From: Aralia elata | Lineage: Eukaryota; Streptophyta; Magnoliopsida; Apiales; Araliaceae | NCBI GenBank assembly: GCA_034770075.1 | Contig: CM068384.1 | Coordinates: forward strand, 100,936,433-101,000,432 | Direction of reading: 5' to 3' | DNA: 64,000 bases | Shown: piece after piece, positions 42,701-53,002 of the stretch | Layout of the letters: each line of letters opens with the position of its first letter | Numbering within the stretch: the stretch's first letter is position 1 | Made by a program: the position numbers and the translations under genes | The notes under the pieces: model-generated | Database searches by the model: none | What the model saw: only the letters and a program-made list of their open reading frames with translations | Told to the model about the DNA's origin: nothing

Positions 42701-43134
42701 AAAATTAAAATGGGTACTCCCATAAAATATTGGGATGCGTAAAAATAATTATTATGGGATTTGTCCAATTATTCGGAACACCTATATCATACATTCGGAT
42801 ACGGATTAAATCACGTATCAGCTCAAATAAAATTTCTAACACTTGAAAAAATTATTCCTTCGCATACACGTCTTATAGAAATTAACAGAAATAAAAAAAG
42901 ACATAAAATATTCGGGCATGAATAGTGTCTCGGGAAGCGTGCCCAGTGAATAGTGATTTTGCGATTTTTCGCGAAATCAATTTATTCACTCCCACGAGAC
43001 ACAACACATAAAAATCATATATTTACATCATCCAGGTTATTAAATAACCTTAAAACACATCACATAAAAATAAAAATTTTAATCCATTCATTTAATAATA
43101 ATAAAATAAATATACATGATTCAAGATCGTTAGA
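39765..43134 (-). repeat. Long Ty3 LTR (about 3.4 kb)
   Basis: Assigned by position after the polypurine tract and by the TGTGACA border at 39765. The inner border (43134) is less certain because the expected TG start reads TCTAACG. It holds a pyrimidine-rich tract (about 42200-42380) that creates meaningless open frames, and a GC-rich inverted repeat with GGCGCAGCTGCGCC (about 41500-41555). Confidence 0.6.
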
Positions 43135-43270
43135 TCCTCCCCTCCTTATAAGGATTCTGTCCCCAGAATCACAGTACAAGGTTAAACAAAAAGTTTAGGG
43201 TAATTCGATTTCATTCTATCTTCGAGTTCCCACGTAGCTTCTTCGGCATTGTGGTTCCTCCATATTACAT
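39765..43270 (-). mobile_element. 5'-truncated Ty3 chromodomain-type element (3' LTR plus end of pol)
   Basis: A minus-strand Ty3 fragment inside array unit 6. From right to left it holds the last 27 or so codons of pol, ending in a chromodomain-like tail (WRNHNAEEATWELED, 43270-43182), a short 3' UTR, a polypurine tract (AAGGAGGGGAGGA, about 43135-43147) and a long 3' LTR (43134 to 39765, about 3.37 kb). The LTR ends TGTGACAGCTCCAAATC on the plus strand. Part of the LTR (about 40080-40160) matches, inverted, part of the solo LTR at about 61020-61100, so both belong to one broad family. The tail and long LTR suggest a chromovirus such as the Tekay/Del group. The rest of the element is missing. 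Confidence 0.75.
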
Positions 43271-43805
43271 CCTCCTTTCCTTTTTCTTCTTCTTTTATCT
43301 CTTCAAATACTTCTTCATTTGACGTCTCTTCAATTTCTTCAACGCTTTCTTTTTCTTCTTCTTTCTCAAAAAATACTTTTTTATTTTCGTCATTATCTAT
43401 TTCTTTTGCTTCCCGACATATGTCTTTAAAGTCTTCGTTTTTACTTTCTTCTTCTTCAACTTCATCAATTTCTTCTACAAGTTTCTCATCTTCTTCCAAA
43501 AACCAAGACTCTTTAGGTAACGATGGACCATTATAATTATTGCAAATAAATTCAATTTCATTCCATAACTGAGGTAGAGAATTAAAACTCGCAACATGTT
43601 TCCAAACTTCTTCATGCATCACTCCTTGCAAATTCTTCCTTGTTCTTTTTTCTTTCATTTCTCGAATCTTTTCCGAAACACACTTTTCTGGATTTGCAAT
43701 TACATCTTGCCATAAATTGCAAGCATCAAGAAATACTCGAATCCTTATACTCCAAACATTGTAATTTATGAACACTAATTTCGCACCAAACCTAGGAAAT
43801 ATCAT
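43182..43805 (-). CDS. Chimeric ORF: Copia gag start joined in frame to a Ty3 pol tail
   Basis: 207 aa. It begins IFPRFGAKLVFINYN after the start Met, runs through the basic and acidic gag parts, and continues into EEVFEEIKEEEKGKEDV, as in unit 1. Where unit 1 enters the NET2-like insert, this ORF switches within GATGTAAT to WRNHNAEEATWELED and ends at a Ty3-type stop. The join is in frame. The upstream half shows this unit descends from a NET2-carrying unit. The ORF is a recombination product, and I claim no function. Confidence 0.6.
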   Translation of the reverse strand: MIFPRFGAKLVFINYNVWSIRIRVFLDACNLWQDVIANPEKCVSEKIREMKEKRTRKNLQGVMHEEVWKHVASFNSLPQLWNEIEFICNNYNGPSLPKESWFLEEDEKLVEEIDEVEEEESKNEDFKDICREAKEIDNDENKKVFFEKEEEKESVEEIEETSNEEVFEEIKEEEKGKEDVIWRNHNAEEATWELEDRMKSNYPKLFV

Positions 43806-44071
43806 TTTTCTATAATTTACCTTTCCAAAACACTATCAATATGACGACCTTTGTGACGTGCTTCAACTCACAAACTTCTTCAAATTTTTCCTCAACTAGC
43901 TAGCACCTTTACTAGATTGCAGTCTGGAGCTCTAACGCGCACACTTTGCACTCGCCCAGCGGAACACTTCTACAACACGAAGTCACCTTTCTTGGGTCGT
44001 CGATTTTGCCTTCGCCACTTTGGTTATAACCTTCTCTAAACCTTTGAATTAACCTTGGCTCGGATACCACT

Positions 44072-44128
44072 TGTTGGAAAATTTATGGAAGAGGATAAAT
44101 TATAGAGAAGAAGTGAAATATAACTTAG
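44072..44128 (-). repeat. Array LTR 7, truncated
   Basis: Only the first 57 bp (TGTTGGAAAA to AACTTAG) remain. A deletion removes the rest of the LTR and the polypurine tract, and joins directly to CCAAATTTATTCTTC of the next unit. Confidence 0.85.
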
Positions 44129-44548
44129 CCAAATTTATTCTTCACAATGTCGTAAAACTTTTTGATCTTCGGATTCCTTCAAACACAACAAACTCTTTTG
44201 TCATCTCCATCGATGTATATGGCACAAATGCTTGAAGTTTCCATTTGTTCTTCTTGATCTTGCTTACTAGCTTTTCACATTTTGCATGCTTCATAAACTC
44301 CTTGTGTTGCGTCTCCATTTTACTGTTTACAAACTACTTTTGATCGAAATACTTCTTCACTTGACGTCTCTTCAATTTCTTCTACGCTTTCTTTTTCTTC
44401 TTCTTTCTCAAAAAATACTTTTTTATTTTCGTCATGATCTATTTCTTTTGCTTAATTCCCGACATATGTCTTCAAAGTCTTTGTTTTTACTTTCTTCTTC
44501 TTCAACTCCATCAATTTCTTCTACAAGTTTCTCATCTTCTTCCAAAAA

Positions 44549-44851
44549 CTAAGACTCTTTAGGTAACGATGAACCTTTATAATTATTGCAAATAAATTCA
44601 ATTTCATTCCATAACTGAGGTAGAGAATTAAAACTCGCAACATGTTTCCAAACTTTTTCATGCATCACTCCTTGCAAACTCTTCCTTGTTCTTTTTTCTT
44701 TCATTTCTCGAATCTTTTCCGAAACACACTTTTCTGGATTTGCAATTACATCTTGCCATAAATTGCAAGCATAAAAAAATACTCGAATCCTTATACTCCA
44801 AACATTGTAATTTATGAACACTAATTTCGCACCAAACTTAGGAAACATCAT
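44549..44851 (-). pseudogene. TR-GAG unit 7, gag, truncated
   Basis: 100 aa from MMFPKFGAKLVFINYN to LPKES, ended by a stop where the sisters read WFLEEDEK (TGG to TAG). The lower part of the unit also has a 3-bp TAA insertion near 44454. Confidence 0.7.
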
Positions 44852-44908
44852 TTTTCTATAATTTACCTCTCCAAAACACTATGCCGACCTTTGTGACGTG
44901 CTTCAACT

Positions 44909-44965
44909 GTCCGTGACTAGAATGATATTCTTGTTGTCGTCTTTATTTTCATTTGACTTTCCCAT
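44909..44965 (-). pseudogene. N-terminal fragment of the split DC1 gene
   Basis: Starts at 44965 with MGKSNENKDD and runs into the target duplication GTCCG at 44913, the other side of the array. Together with 29774-30331 it is one gene broken by the array. The frame is already shifted relative to the second DC1 copy. Confidence 0.75.
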
Positions 44966-45191
44966 CTTCAAAAAACCATGTCAAAAAATGTTATCGAGTA
45001 AATTATGAGTATAAATATATATCAATGTGATTCTCACAACATTATGAATTTTGATATGTTCTACATAAATGTCTTCTTCGCTATTCTTTAACTTCATTCA
45101 TAAGAGAAATTTTTTATTGATAATAATATAAAAGGATACAATGTTCTACAAGATTGTCATCTTAGTTGAAAAACCATATCAAAAAATGTTA

Positions 45192-45386
45192 TCGACAACT
45201 ATTGTTGCTGTGAAGAAGTTAGATAGGGTGGTTCAAGATGGGGGACAAGGAATTCAAAACTGAGGTTAATGCGATTGCCCAAACTCATCTCAAGATTTTG
45301 GTCCGATTGCTTGGATTTTGCGAGGATGGCGAGCATCGTCTACTAGTTTACGAGTACATGTCTAATGGCACTTTAGCAAGCTTTGT
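45192..45386 (+). pseudogene. Receptor-kinase fragment (kinase N-lobe)
   Basis: Matches gene 3 at about 28340-28535: IVAVKKLDRVVQD through LVYEYMSNGTLASF. An extra G near 45240 shifts the frame. The fragment ends abruptly and joins 3'-flank sequence typical of genes 2 and 3. Broken on both sides. Confidence 0.88.
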
Positions 45387-45735
45387 TTATAAATACTAAT
45401 AAATATTTGTAAATTATGCACTTTTTTAACTGTTAAATATGCAAATCTTCAATCTAATAAATCTACGGTAATTTAATTTTGTGGTTGTTTTCTCTCCTGA
45501 ATTTGGGCCTTAACTTTCTATTCTAGGGATTCCATCAATTCTAATATCCACCCATTTGTCTCTTGCTTTTATTTTATTTTTGAGGTTATTGTAGTCATTT
45601 TCTAATAACTATAATTATAATTGAAATGGTTAACAGTTCTTTTTTTAATTTATTTCAACAAAATTAATGAATGAGTTTCAAACATGTGAAGTCCATCAAT
45701 TCTAATATCCACGCATTTGTCTCTTGCTCTTATAT
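45387..45735. repeat. Copy of the kinase 3' flank
   Basis: Aligns with 24850-25130, 29210-29490 and 49421-49680. No gene. A short piece (AACATGTGAAGTCCA) matches the sequence before the DC1 copies, so part of the original spacer has been deleted here. Confidence 0.7.
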
Positions 45736-47440
45736 TTTGAATGGAGGGAATATGAATTTTGGATCATACTTCCTACTACGCTATTTAAAGTTTGATTCTT
45801 TTCGGAGTGACTTCATCTATTCTTTTTATGTGAAGTGTATTTTTTACTTTATATGAGATTTTATTGAAAAATTCCCACTACAAGGTTAAAAAACCCGGAG
45901 AAAATTTTAAATTGCAGAATGTGTACTTAGTTACATAATGTAAGTTTTGAAATGTCAACAGTACCTCAAGACAATATCATTGAAACCCATATGATCTTTA
46001 AATAATTTGATACACAATTATAATCGTCTTTCTTAATTGTAATATACTTTTTTTTTTGAAGAAACAGTCCAATGACTGATTTTTTTTTTATTGCTCTAAA
46101 TTATCATCAATTCAAAAGGTATAAACATGAAACTCCAATGATTGCGCCAGCTCCGCAAGGACATAGGAAATACGAATCTCATATCTCCCACATTACTAAA
46201 GAAACATATATTTCACATTCACAGCTCAACATACGATAATAATCCGCACTAATATTGTTTAAATATGAATTTTCATTCAAATCCTTAGCCGACATATGAA
46301 TCGTAATAACCCTTCCATTTTTAAAAGGACGACCTAAGTAGTAAAAAAATTTATTTTTAAAAAGATGACAAAAGTATTATATAAATTTTTACTTAGACAA
46401 AATTAACTTTGACTTATTATCATATTTTATTTAACTCAATAGTCAACTAGTAACATTACTAATTCTCTCTCTATCAAAAAATAAATTAAATATATTAATT
46501 CATATAAATATCAACTCATCATACTACTCGAGAACTAGGATAAATTGAAAAAAATATATATTTTCTCCTAATTTTTTCACTACCTTAATTTATATAAAAA
46601 TTGTACTTCCGTCACAGTACAGAGGGAATATTTAAAATAGAGGACAATGGATGATCCAATGATGAGGCTTGAAACCTTAAAAAAAATACTTAATTAGTCT
46701 TTGTCTAGCTGTTTAAAATAAAAAATTTGTCAATTATTTTCTTTGAAATAGACCTCCAACTAATTTAGAAACACTCATTAATTTGAAATTAAAATCACAG
46801 TAGTTGAATACTATACCCACAAGAAATATTTAAACATCATGTAGAAGAACACCTCAACACGCCAATTAATTGCAAAGGAATAGACGACAATTAATTGCAA
46901 GCGAAGGTGTTAGTCTCCATTTCTATTCTCTTAACAAAGAAAATTCTGTTCTATGAATATTTAAAATTTTAAATACTCTTTTCGTTTTAAAATATAAAAT
47001 TAACATTAATTTTTTAAATTGATATGAGATATTATAAACTCAAAATTGATGTGATTTAGGATAGAGGGGGATAAATAGATGTATGTGTGAATCAACAAAC
47101 TATGAGAGTTAATTTGGCTCAACTTTCTATCCTGTTAATGCTTGCGTTAAATCTTCTTTTACTTTAACAACTCAGGTCAAATTTCAAGTATGAATTGAAT
47201 CAAATTTATCCAAACAAGACTTTAAATCACTAGTCTAAATAGTATTTTCTTAGATTATCTTAGTCCACCAGATGCTTACTCAAAAAGTTATTATTGAAGA
47301 TACTAATAATTAGTAACTTAATTTTTTATGTACGGATAAATCTTTTTTATATATTTTAATGTGAGACTGAAATATTATATTTACTCATGTATTTTGTTTT
47401 GTATACTTTTCTTTCTGATAATTTTTCCTGTTACTATACA
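45736..47440. repeat. Duplicate of the module downstream of gene 1, with upstream module copy D
   Basis: 45736-45960 matches 61353-61580 and keeps the empty target site (ATATG at 45750-45754) of the 4.66-kb solo LTR. 45960-47040 matches 20150-21240, with a degenerate Stowaway-like MITE at about 46305-46630. 47040-47440 matches 21240-21680. No gene. Confidence 0.72.
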
Positions 47441-48055
47441 TACAAGTGCACATACATGCAAGGTTGTAAACGAGCCAAACAGTTTGGGCTCGACTCGAAA
47501 AAATACGAGCGAGACTTGGATTCGTTAATAATATGATCCAAATTTGAGCATAAAAAATAGTTCGAATAAAAATATGAGTAGAATCTGAGCAAGGTTATAC
47601 TCGACTCGTTTAAGATTCGAACTACTCGAATTCTCGATTGTGATTCAATATATACTCGATTGATACAGATTCGATTAGATACTCGATACATTCTTTTATA
47701 ATATATACAAAATTAAATCAAATTAGGATAATTAATTATTTTTATTTTGTTTTATTTTTAATTTTAATTGTGATTTTATATTTGTAAAGTGTAATAGTAA
47801 ATGTATTTTCTCATTTCTAAGTAAAATAACAAATTTAATTTATAATTATATTTATTATAAAGCTATTCATTATGTAGAGACTCGAATTTGAGCTTGAATT
47901 TGAAGCTTGCAAGTAGTTTGAATATAATTCGATTCGAATCGGATCAAATTCGAATAATAAATATTCGAATCGAATCGAATCTTAGTAGAAATTTTCAAAT
48001 ACAATTCAAATTCGAGTATAAATTTAACGTTTCGAATACTTGAGAATAGTAGATG
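47440..48055. repeat. TCGAAT-rich dispersed repeat
   Basis: Interrupts upstream module copy D. The left part starts AAGGTTGTAAACGAGCC and has many GACTCG/CGAGT motifs. The right part has many repeats of ATTCGAATCG. The two parts flank about 180 bp of AT-rich sequence. This resembles dispersed plant repeats that begin with TTGTAAACGAGCC, but I could not find clean ends. Confidence 0.5.
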
Positions 48056-48380
48056 AATTAACTTTCTATCCTGTTTCGAATACTTGAGAATAGTAGAGGA
48101 ATTCACTTTCTATCCTGTTATTGCTCGTGTTAAATCTTATTTGTCTACCACCCACCAGATCGCAATTTACTTAGGTAATTTTTTTCGTATACTCTTCTTT
48201 CTGATAATTTTTCCTGGTACTATCCATACATATATGTTTACATAATTACATACATGTCCCATCTTGTTGGCAGACTTGCCACTCTCACCTTTTTGGTTAT
48301 TGGAGGTGGTCCAGCCCTCTTTTAGTAACTTAGTACTGCAGCTGTACCCGTCTCTTTTAGTAATTTGTTATTTGTAAAAT
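48055..48380 (+). repeat. Duplicated upstream module, copy D (second half)
   Basis: Closest to copy A (5100-5452). It starts with a local duplication of about 45 bp (CGAATACTTGAGAATAGTAG, twice). It ends TGTAAAATACTCCCCAATAA, the uninterrupted version of the Ty3 A/B insertion site at 5440-5452 / 18110. Confidence 0.72.
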
Positions 48381-49162
48381 ACTCCCCAATAATACTCGAA
48401 TCCGACGGTTGAAATACCATGCATATGCAACCGTTGAAATACCCGATAATAAAAAAATAGTAGCACACAGTATTCCAACAATAGCACATAGTATTACACA
48501 ATAGTTCATATTATTGATCCAATAATTGTTACAGTAGCAATTGCATAGTATGTTATCTCAATAATTGTTACAGTAATATCTGCACAATATTTTACATTAT
48601 TAATTGTCACGACACAGTAACTCATATTGTTGATATGATATTATTAGACCAGATAACATTATTGACAATATTTAGAAATTCTATCAAGGAAATGAGTTAT
48701 TTAATTGCGCGCCGTTTATACGGAAGGGCTCATCTTTCCTGAAAACGATCTAGTTGTCAATATTGTGAGTTTATAATATTAATTAAAATTAATTGTTGAA
48801 AATTAAAGAAGTATAGATAACTGATTAATAACATGTATTGATTAATTAGCAGAATGGAAGATATACACATATGTCATTTCTTTCTCCCAGTATACATATA
48901 TATATATATAAAAGCTTGTCCCCACCTAGTTGGAAAGAAAGAAAAAAAAACAAAAGGACAAGTTCATTTTCATTTTTTTCATAAACGTGTGTCACCTTTC
49001 TTTTCCTTCCACCTCTTTTCTTGTCCAATCTATGCCCAATTTAACCAATAATGCTAATTTTAATAGTTCTCCTTTTACATTTTTGTCAAATATAGCAGGC
49101 TTGTTCAGCAACTTAGTCAAATTTGGGGTGCTAAGTATTGAAATTATTCCGTATTTTGTGGG
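48380..49162. other. AT-rich intergenic, no gene
   Basis: No coding region or repeat with clear ends. Several short motifs (ACAGTA, ATAATTGTTAC) recur between 48480 and 48610. The short open frames at 48846-49181 lie in low-complexity sequence. Confidence 0.55.
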
Positions 49163-49437
49163 AGAAATCCATTTTAACTAATTGGGTTTGGGATTGCTTT
49201 CAAGAAGGTAGATTAGTTGATTTAGTAGATCATGACAAAAAGGCTATATTGAATGAATGGGATAAGCTTGAGAGGTTTGTGATGGTTGGTATTTGGTGCA
49301 TTCAAGAAGATCCATCTCTAAGGCCAAACATGAGGAAGGTTAGCATGATGCTTGAAGGAGTTGTTGATGTTATCAAGCCCCCGTGTCCATCTCCTTTTTC
49401 TTTATCTAGCAGTTCAATATGCAAATCTTCAATCTGA
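49163..49437 (+). pseudogene. Receptor-kinase fragment (kinase C-terminus)
   Basis: Starts at GAGAAATCCATTTTAAC and encodes DWVWDCFQEGRLVDLVD with a D-to-N change at the first residue. It runs through VMVGIWCIQEDPSLRPNM to SPFSLSSS. Relative to gene 3 the normal stop is lost and a few extra codons precede the stop at 49437. No start, signal peptide or catalytic residues. Confidence 0.9.
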
Positions 49438-49937
49438 TAAATTTACTGTAATTTAATTTTGTGGTTGTTTTCACTCCTGAATTTGGGCATTAACTTCCTA
49501 TTCCAGGGATTCAATCAATTCTAATATCCACCCATTTGTCTCTTGCTTTTATTTTATTTTGTTTTATTTTTATTTTTTTTAGGTTATTATAGTCATTTTC
49601 TAATAATTATAATGATAATTGAAATGGTCAACAATCCTTTTATTAATTTATTTTAACAAAATTAATGTATCAGTTTCAAATATGTGAAGTCCAATCTGCA
49701 TATAGATTACAGATCTATTTTAGTCGTCGCAATCTAAAATCGTTATGAAATTAGTTAATATATAAATCATTTAATTTGAATAAAAATTAGGTGGATTGCA
49801 ATATATAGGATGAGACAACAGTAATAAAGGGATGAGATAACAAATTTTGATCAGGGATACATCAAGAAACACTTTTTAAAGTTAAATTTTTACATAGCAA
49901 TCCATGAGATATATACTTGATATAACAAATGGACTAA

Positions 49938-50575
49938 CTATTCAATACTGCATTTGTGGTACATTTCATATTCATCAAACTTGTTTTCCTTGGGAGCCAT
50001 TATCTCATTCATACATTTCACATGAAAGCAAATGTTCCTGCATGAAGAACGAAAGGGAAACCCATAATCTCTCTTTTCGGACAACCATTTCCACCCAGTA
50101 AATTCTACACGTTCTTCTGCAAGGTACCTCTGATTGCAGTACAAGCACTTTGATTCAACTTTATCGCGAAGTTCAAACTTTAAACCATCCCAATCCATCT
50201 CAGAATCTATTAAGTTAGCACAAGTTGGATGCAAATCATGCGGTTTTTCGCCACGCATCGAGCACTCGTACCTAAACCCTAGTGTATCCAATCCGCACGC
50301 GTTGCAGTATTTATCTGCAACGCATGACGGGCATACGTGATAATAAAATTTACCATTTGTGAGTTTTGTAGGGGGAATATTCGGCCTGAAAGCAGTCCTC
50401 CTGAAGATAGAAGTCACAAGCATCTTTTTGGAACTTAAAAACATCTTGTAAATTCGGGTTGCTTACAACCGTTGCTCGTATAAGGCCCATGGGCCTTTTG
50501 ATGACGTAGCGGGTGTTCGTGACTCGAATGATATTCTTCAAAAATATTGTCTTTATTTTCATTTGACTTTCTCAT
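49938..50575 (-). pseudogene. DC1-domain (Cys/His-rich C1) protein, second copy
   Basis: Starts at 50575 (MRKSNENKDNIFEEYHSSHE) and continues HPLRHQKAHGPYTSNGC, where a Cys of the first C1 unit is lost. A net 4-bp insertion near 50443 produces a stop. Another shift lies near 50350. The final part is open for 168 codons down to 49938, with YCNACGLDTLGFRYECS, CLYC and FHVKCMNEIMAPKENKFDEY. The exact counterpart of 29774-30331 plus 44909-44965, but not split. Not functional. Confidence 0.85.
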
Positions 50576-50631
50576 CTTCAAAAACCCATGTCAAAAAAAT
50601 GTTATCGAGTAAATTATGAGTATAAATATAT

Positions 50632-52036
50632 GGATTCTTTACATAAGTATACAACAATTAGTAAAAAATTACAAGAATAGTGTACTAACAAAATAATTAC
50701 ATGCACTAACAAAATAATTACAAAAAGAGTGCAACAAGAATAAACCCATTAAATTATTATCCCTTAAATCTAGGAGAACTATAACTACCCTATTTACTCC
50801 TCTCTATTTAATGGCACATTCCCCCACCGCCTCCTTCCTCCCCCGCCTCCCTCATTCCTCTATCGCCCTCATTCCCCCTCCCTCCACCGCCTCCTTCCCC
50901 CGCCATGGTGGCGTCAATGGAGTCTTCAAGTTCATGGTGGCGTCAATGGAGTCTTCACATATCAAGGTAACTAATCCTTCATACCAAAGTAACCAAACAT
51001 TCATACCAAGGTAACCAATCCACCTTTGCAACTGCAGTTTTTTCATAGTGCAGTTGGTAACCAAACATTCATACCAAGGTAACCAAACATTCATACCAAA
51101 GTAACCAATCCACCACCTCCTCCAAAACCGCTTCTGCACCTCCTCCGAAACCACCACCTCCTCCAAAACCTCTTCCACCACCTCCTCTAAAGTTGCCACC
51201 GCCACCTTCTCCAAAGTCGCCGCCGCCACCTCTGAACCCGCTACCGGCCGCCTCCTCTGAAGCCACCACCCCAACCACTGCGACACTTAGTGTGTTTGTT
51301 ACTGTCGTATAAGTATTTGGTTACTTAGGTTTAAATTAATGAGTTGAAATGGATTTGGGTGTGTTTCAGATTTATGGTTACTAATTAGATTAATTTTGAT
51401 TACTGTATAATGTTGAGTTGGTAACCATTCATAATATTAGTTACCTTGGTATAAAGGTTTAATTACATTAGTATGAATGTTTGGGTTACCTTGCTATGAA
51501 TGTTTGGTTACCTTGCTATGAATGTTTGGTTACCCACTGCAATATGAAAAAATTATGGTTACTAATTAGATTAATTTTGGTTACTGTATAATGTTGAGTT
51601 GGTAACCATTCATAATATTGGTTACCTTGGTATAAAGGTTTAATTACCTTAGTATAAATGTTTGGTTACCTTGCTATGAATATTTGGTTACCTTGCGGCG
51701 GGAGGGAGGCGGAGTGAGGGGGCAAGAGAGAGGGAGGGAGGGGTGCGGAGGGAGGCGGAGGGGCGGGGGGCGGCGAGGAGAGGTGGTGGGGCGGTGGGAG
51801 GGAGGGAGGGGAGAGAGAGAATGGGTATTTTATTTTTAAAAAAAACTGATATGAAAACTAAATTAAAGGGATAAAATAGAGGAGATAGAAAGTGATATTA
51901 TCCCCTAAATTAAGGAATCCTAATTGCACTAATATTGTAAATAAATATGGAAAAATGTATTATTTTTGTAATTATTTTATCTATGCACCATTATTGTAAT
52001 TATTTCTAAAAATGTACTACTAAATGTAAATGTCCC
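50632..52036. mobile_element. MULE with 9-bp target duplication and a proline-rich coding stretch
   Basis: Flanked by perfect TAAATATAT duplications (50623-50631 and 52037-52045). The paralogous site at about 45016-45024 is empty. The ends are inverted and related: GGATTCTTTACATAAG on the left, and GGGACATTTACATTTAG on the opposite strand at the right. Subterminal GC-rich blocks are also inverted copies of each other: pyrimidine-rich at 50815-50905 and purine-rich at 51690-51825. Inside are inverted clusters of GGTTACCTTGGTATGAATG-like units (51046-51110 and 51420-51690). No transposase. Confidence 0.88.
51100..51312 (+). other. Proline-rich (extensin-like) coding stretch in the MULE
   Basis: The plus-strand frame reads PPKPPPPPKPLPPPPLKL followed by PPPPSPKSPPPPLNPLP and a short tail to a stop at 51312. 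It resembles the proline-rich part of cell-wall or formin-type proteins. No start codon in good context is linked to it. It may be captured host sequence (Pack-MULE) or simple low-complexity repeat. Confidence 0.45.
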
Positions 52037-52045
52037 TAAATATAT

Positions 52046-52830
52046 ATCAATGTGATTGTCACAACATTATGAATTTTGATATGTTCTACATAAGTCTTCT
52101 TTGCTATTTTTTAATTTCATTCATAAGAGAATTTTTTTATTGATAATAATATAAAAGGACACAATGTTCTACAAGATTATCATCTTACCACCATTATTGT
52201 TGTGGATACTAATTACTTCCTCCGATCTAAAATAAAATATAAGATTATTATTAATTTTTTAAAGTCAATTTAAAATAATTTTGAACACAAAATGAAGTAA
52301 TTTTATTTAATTTTAGTCAATACGATGATCAATATTGTGAATTACCTAAAAAGTACTACTTATGTTCATAATTTTTAATGACTCAATTCAATTTGTTTAA
52401 TGGTCACATTAAAGAATAGGCAGTGGCCAGGTATCATTTGATACCATGAATAATGGCTCATGGGGTTGGGGAGGAGTTGGGTTTTTTTTTTGGGTGTGTG
52501 TGGGGGGTGGGGGATGTTTTAAGGGTTTGGGTGACAAATTTAATAAACCAAAAAAAAGAGAAAAGAAGAATAGGCGATGGATAAGTGAAGTAGAGAGGAA
52601 GAAATTAAAAATGACTATCTACATTACTACACAATTTGACAGAGAGTTGTACATATAAATTATAAACACTCAATTCCTAATTGTGCAATTAAACCACAAA
52701 TATTGATTTAAAACCAACACAATTAGGCATCATAAAGCTACTCCATGGCATCATAAAGCTACTCCATCTGTACATCTGTTGTTGGCTAGTTTGTCAGTAG
52801 ATTGATGAAGTGGTATAACTATAACAATAT
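52046..52830. other. Intergenic, no gene
   Basis: 52046-52186 continues the segment shared with 45025-45165. The rest has a G-rich stretch (about 52460-52520, GTGTGTGTGGGGGGTGGG) and AT-rich sequence. The frame at 52446-52658 is low complexity. Confidence 0.6.
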
Positions 52831-53002
52831 GGATAAGTCTACATACACTACTCCAAACACTACATTTTACACTACATTGCATATCCAACCATTAAAAAGT
52901 GGGACCTGACGTGGATTTTCGTGTCAGGTCCCACTTTTTAATGGTTGGATGTGCAATGTAGTGTAAAATATAGTGTTTGAAGTAGTGTACATAAACTTAT
53001 CC
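52831..53002. mobile_element. 172-bp foldback MITE with 9-bp target duplication (MULE type)
   Basis: Two arms of about 78 bp, nearly perfect inverted copies (GGATAAGTCTACATACAC... and ...GTGTACATAAACTTATCC), around a short centre (CGTGGATTTTCG). Flanked by perfect TAACAATAT duplications (52822-52830 and 53003-53011). The 9-bp duplication points to mobilisation by a Mutator-like transposase. The transcript would be a long hairpin. Confidence 0.9.

Larger units (their letters stand above)
30332..44908 (-). mobile_element. Tandem array of a gag-only Copia element sharing LTRs
   Basis: A 14.6-kb insert in the DC1 gene, flanked by GTCCG (30327-30331 and 44909-44913). It consists of alternating 313-314 bp LTRs and internal units of about 1.0 kb, in the order LTR-unit-LTR, with at least six full LTRs and one partial. 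On the minus strand each LTR is followed by AG and then TGGTATCCGAGCC, a tRNA-iMet primer site. Each unit ends with a GGGAGGCC polypurine tract. Units encode only a Copia-like gag N-terminus plus an acidic tail, with no pol, matching the TR-GAG class of non-autonomous elements. Unit 1 carries a NET2-like insert, the unit at 35340-37892 a solo LTR, and the unit at 39521-44071 a Ty3 segment. The right end stops inside an internal unit without an LTR. Confidence 0.88.
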
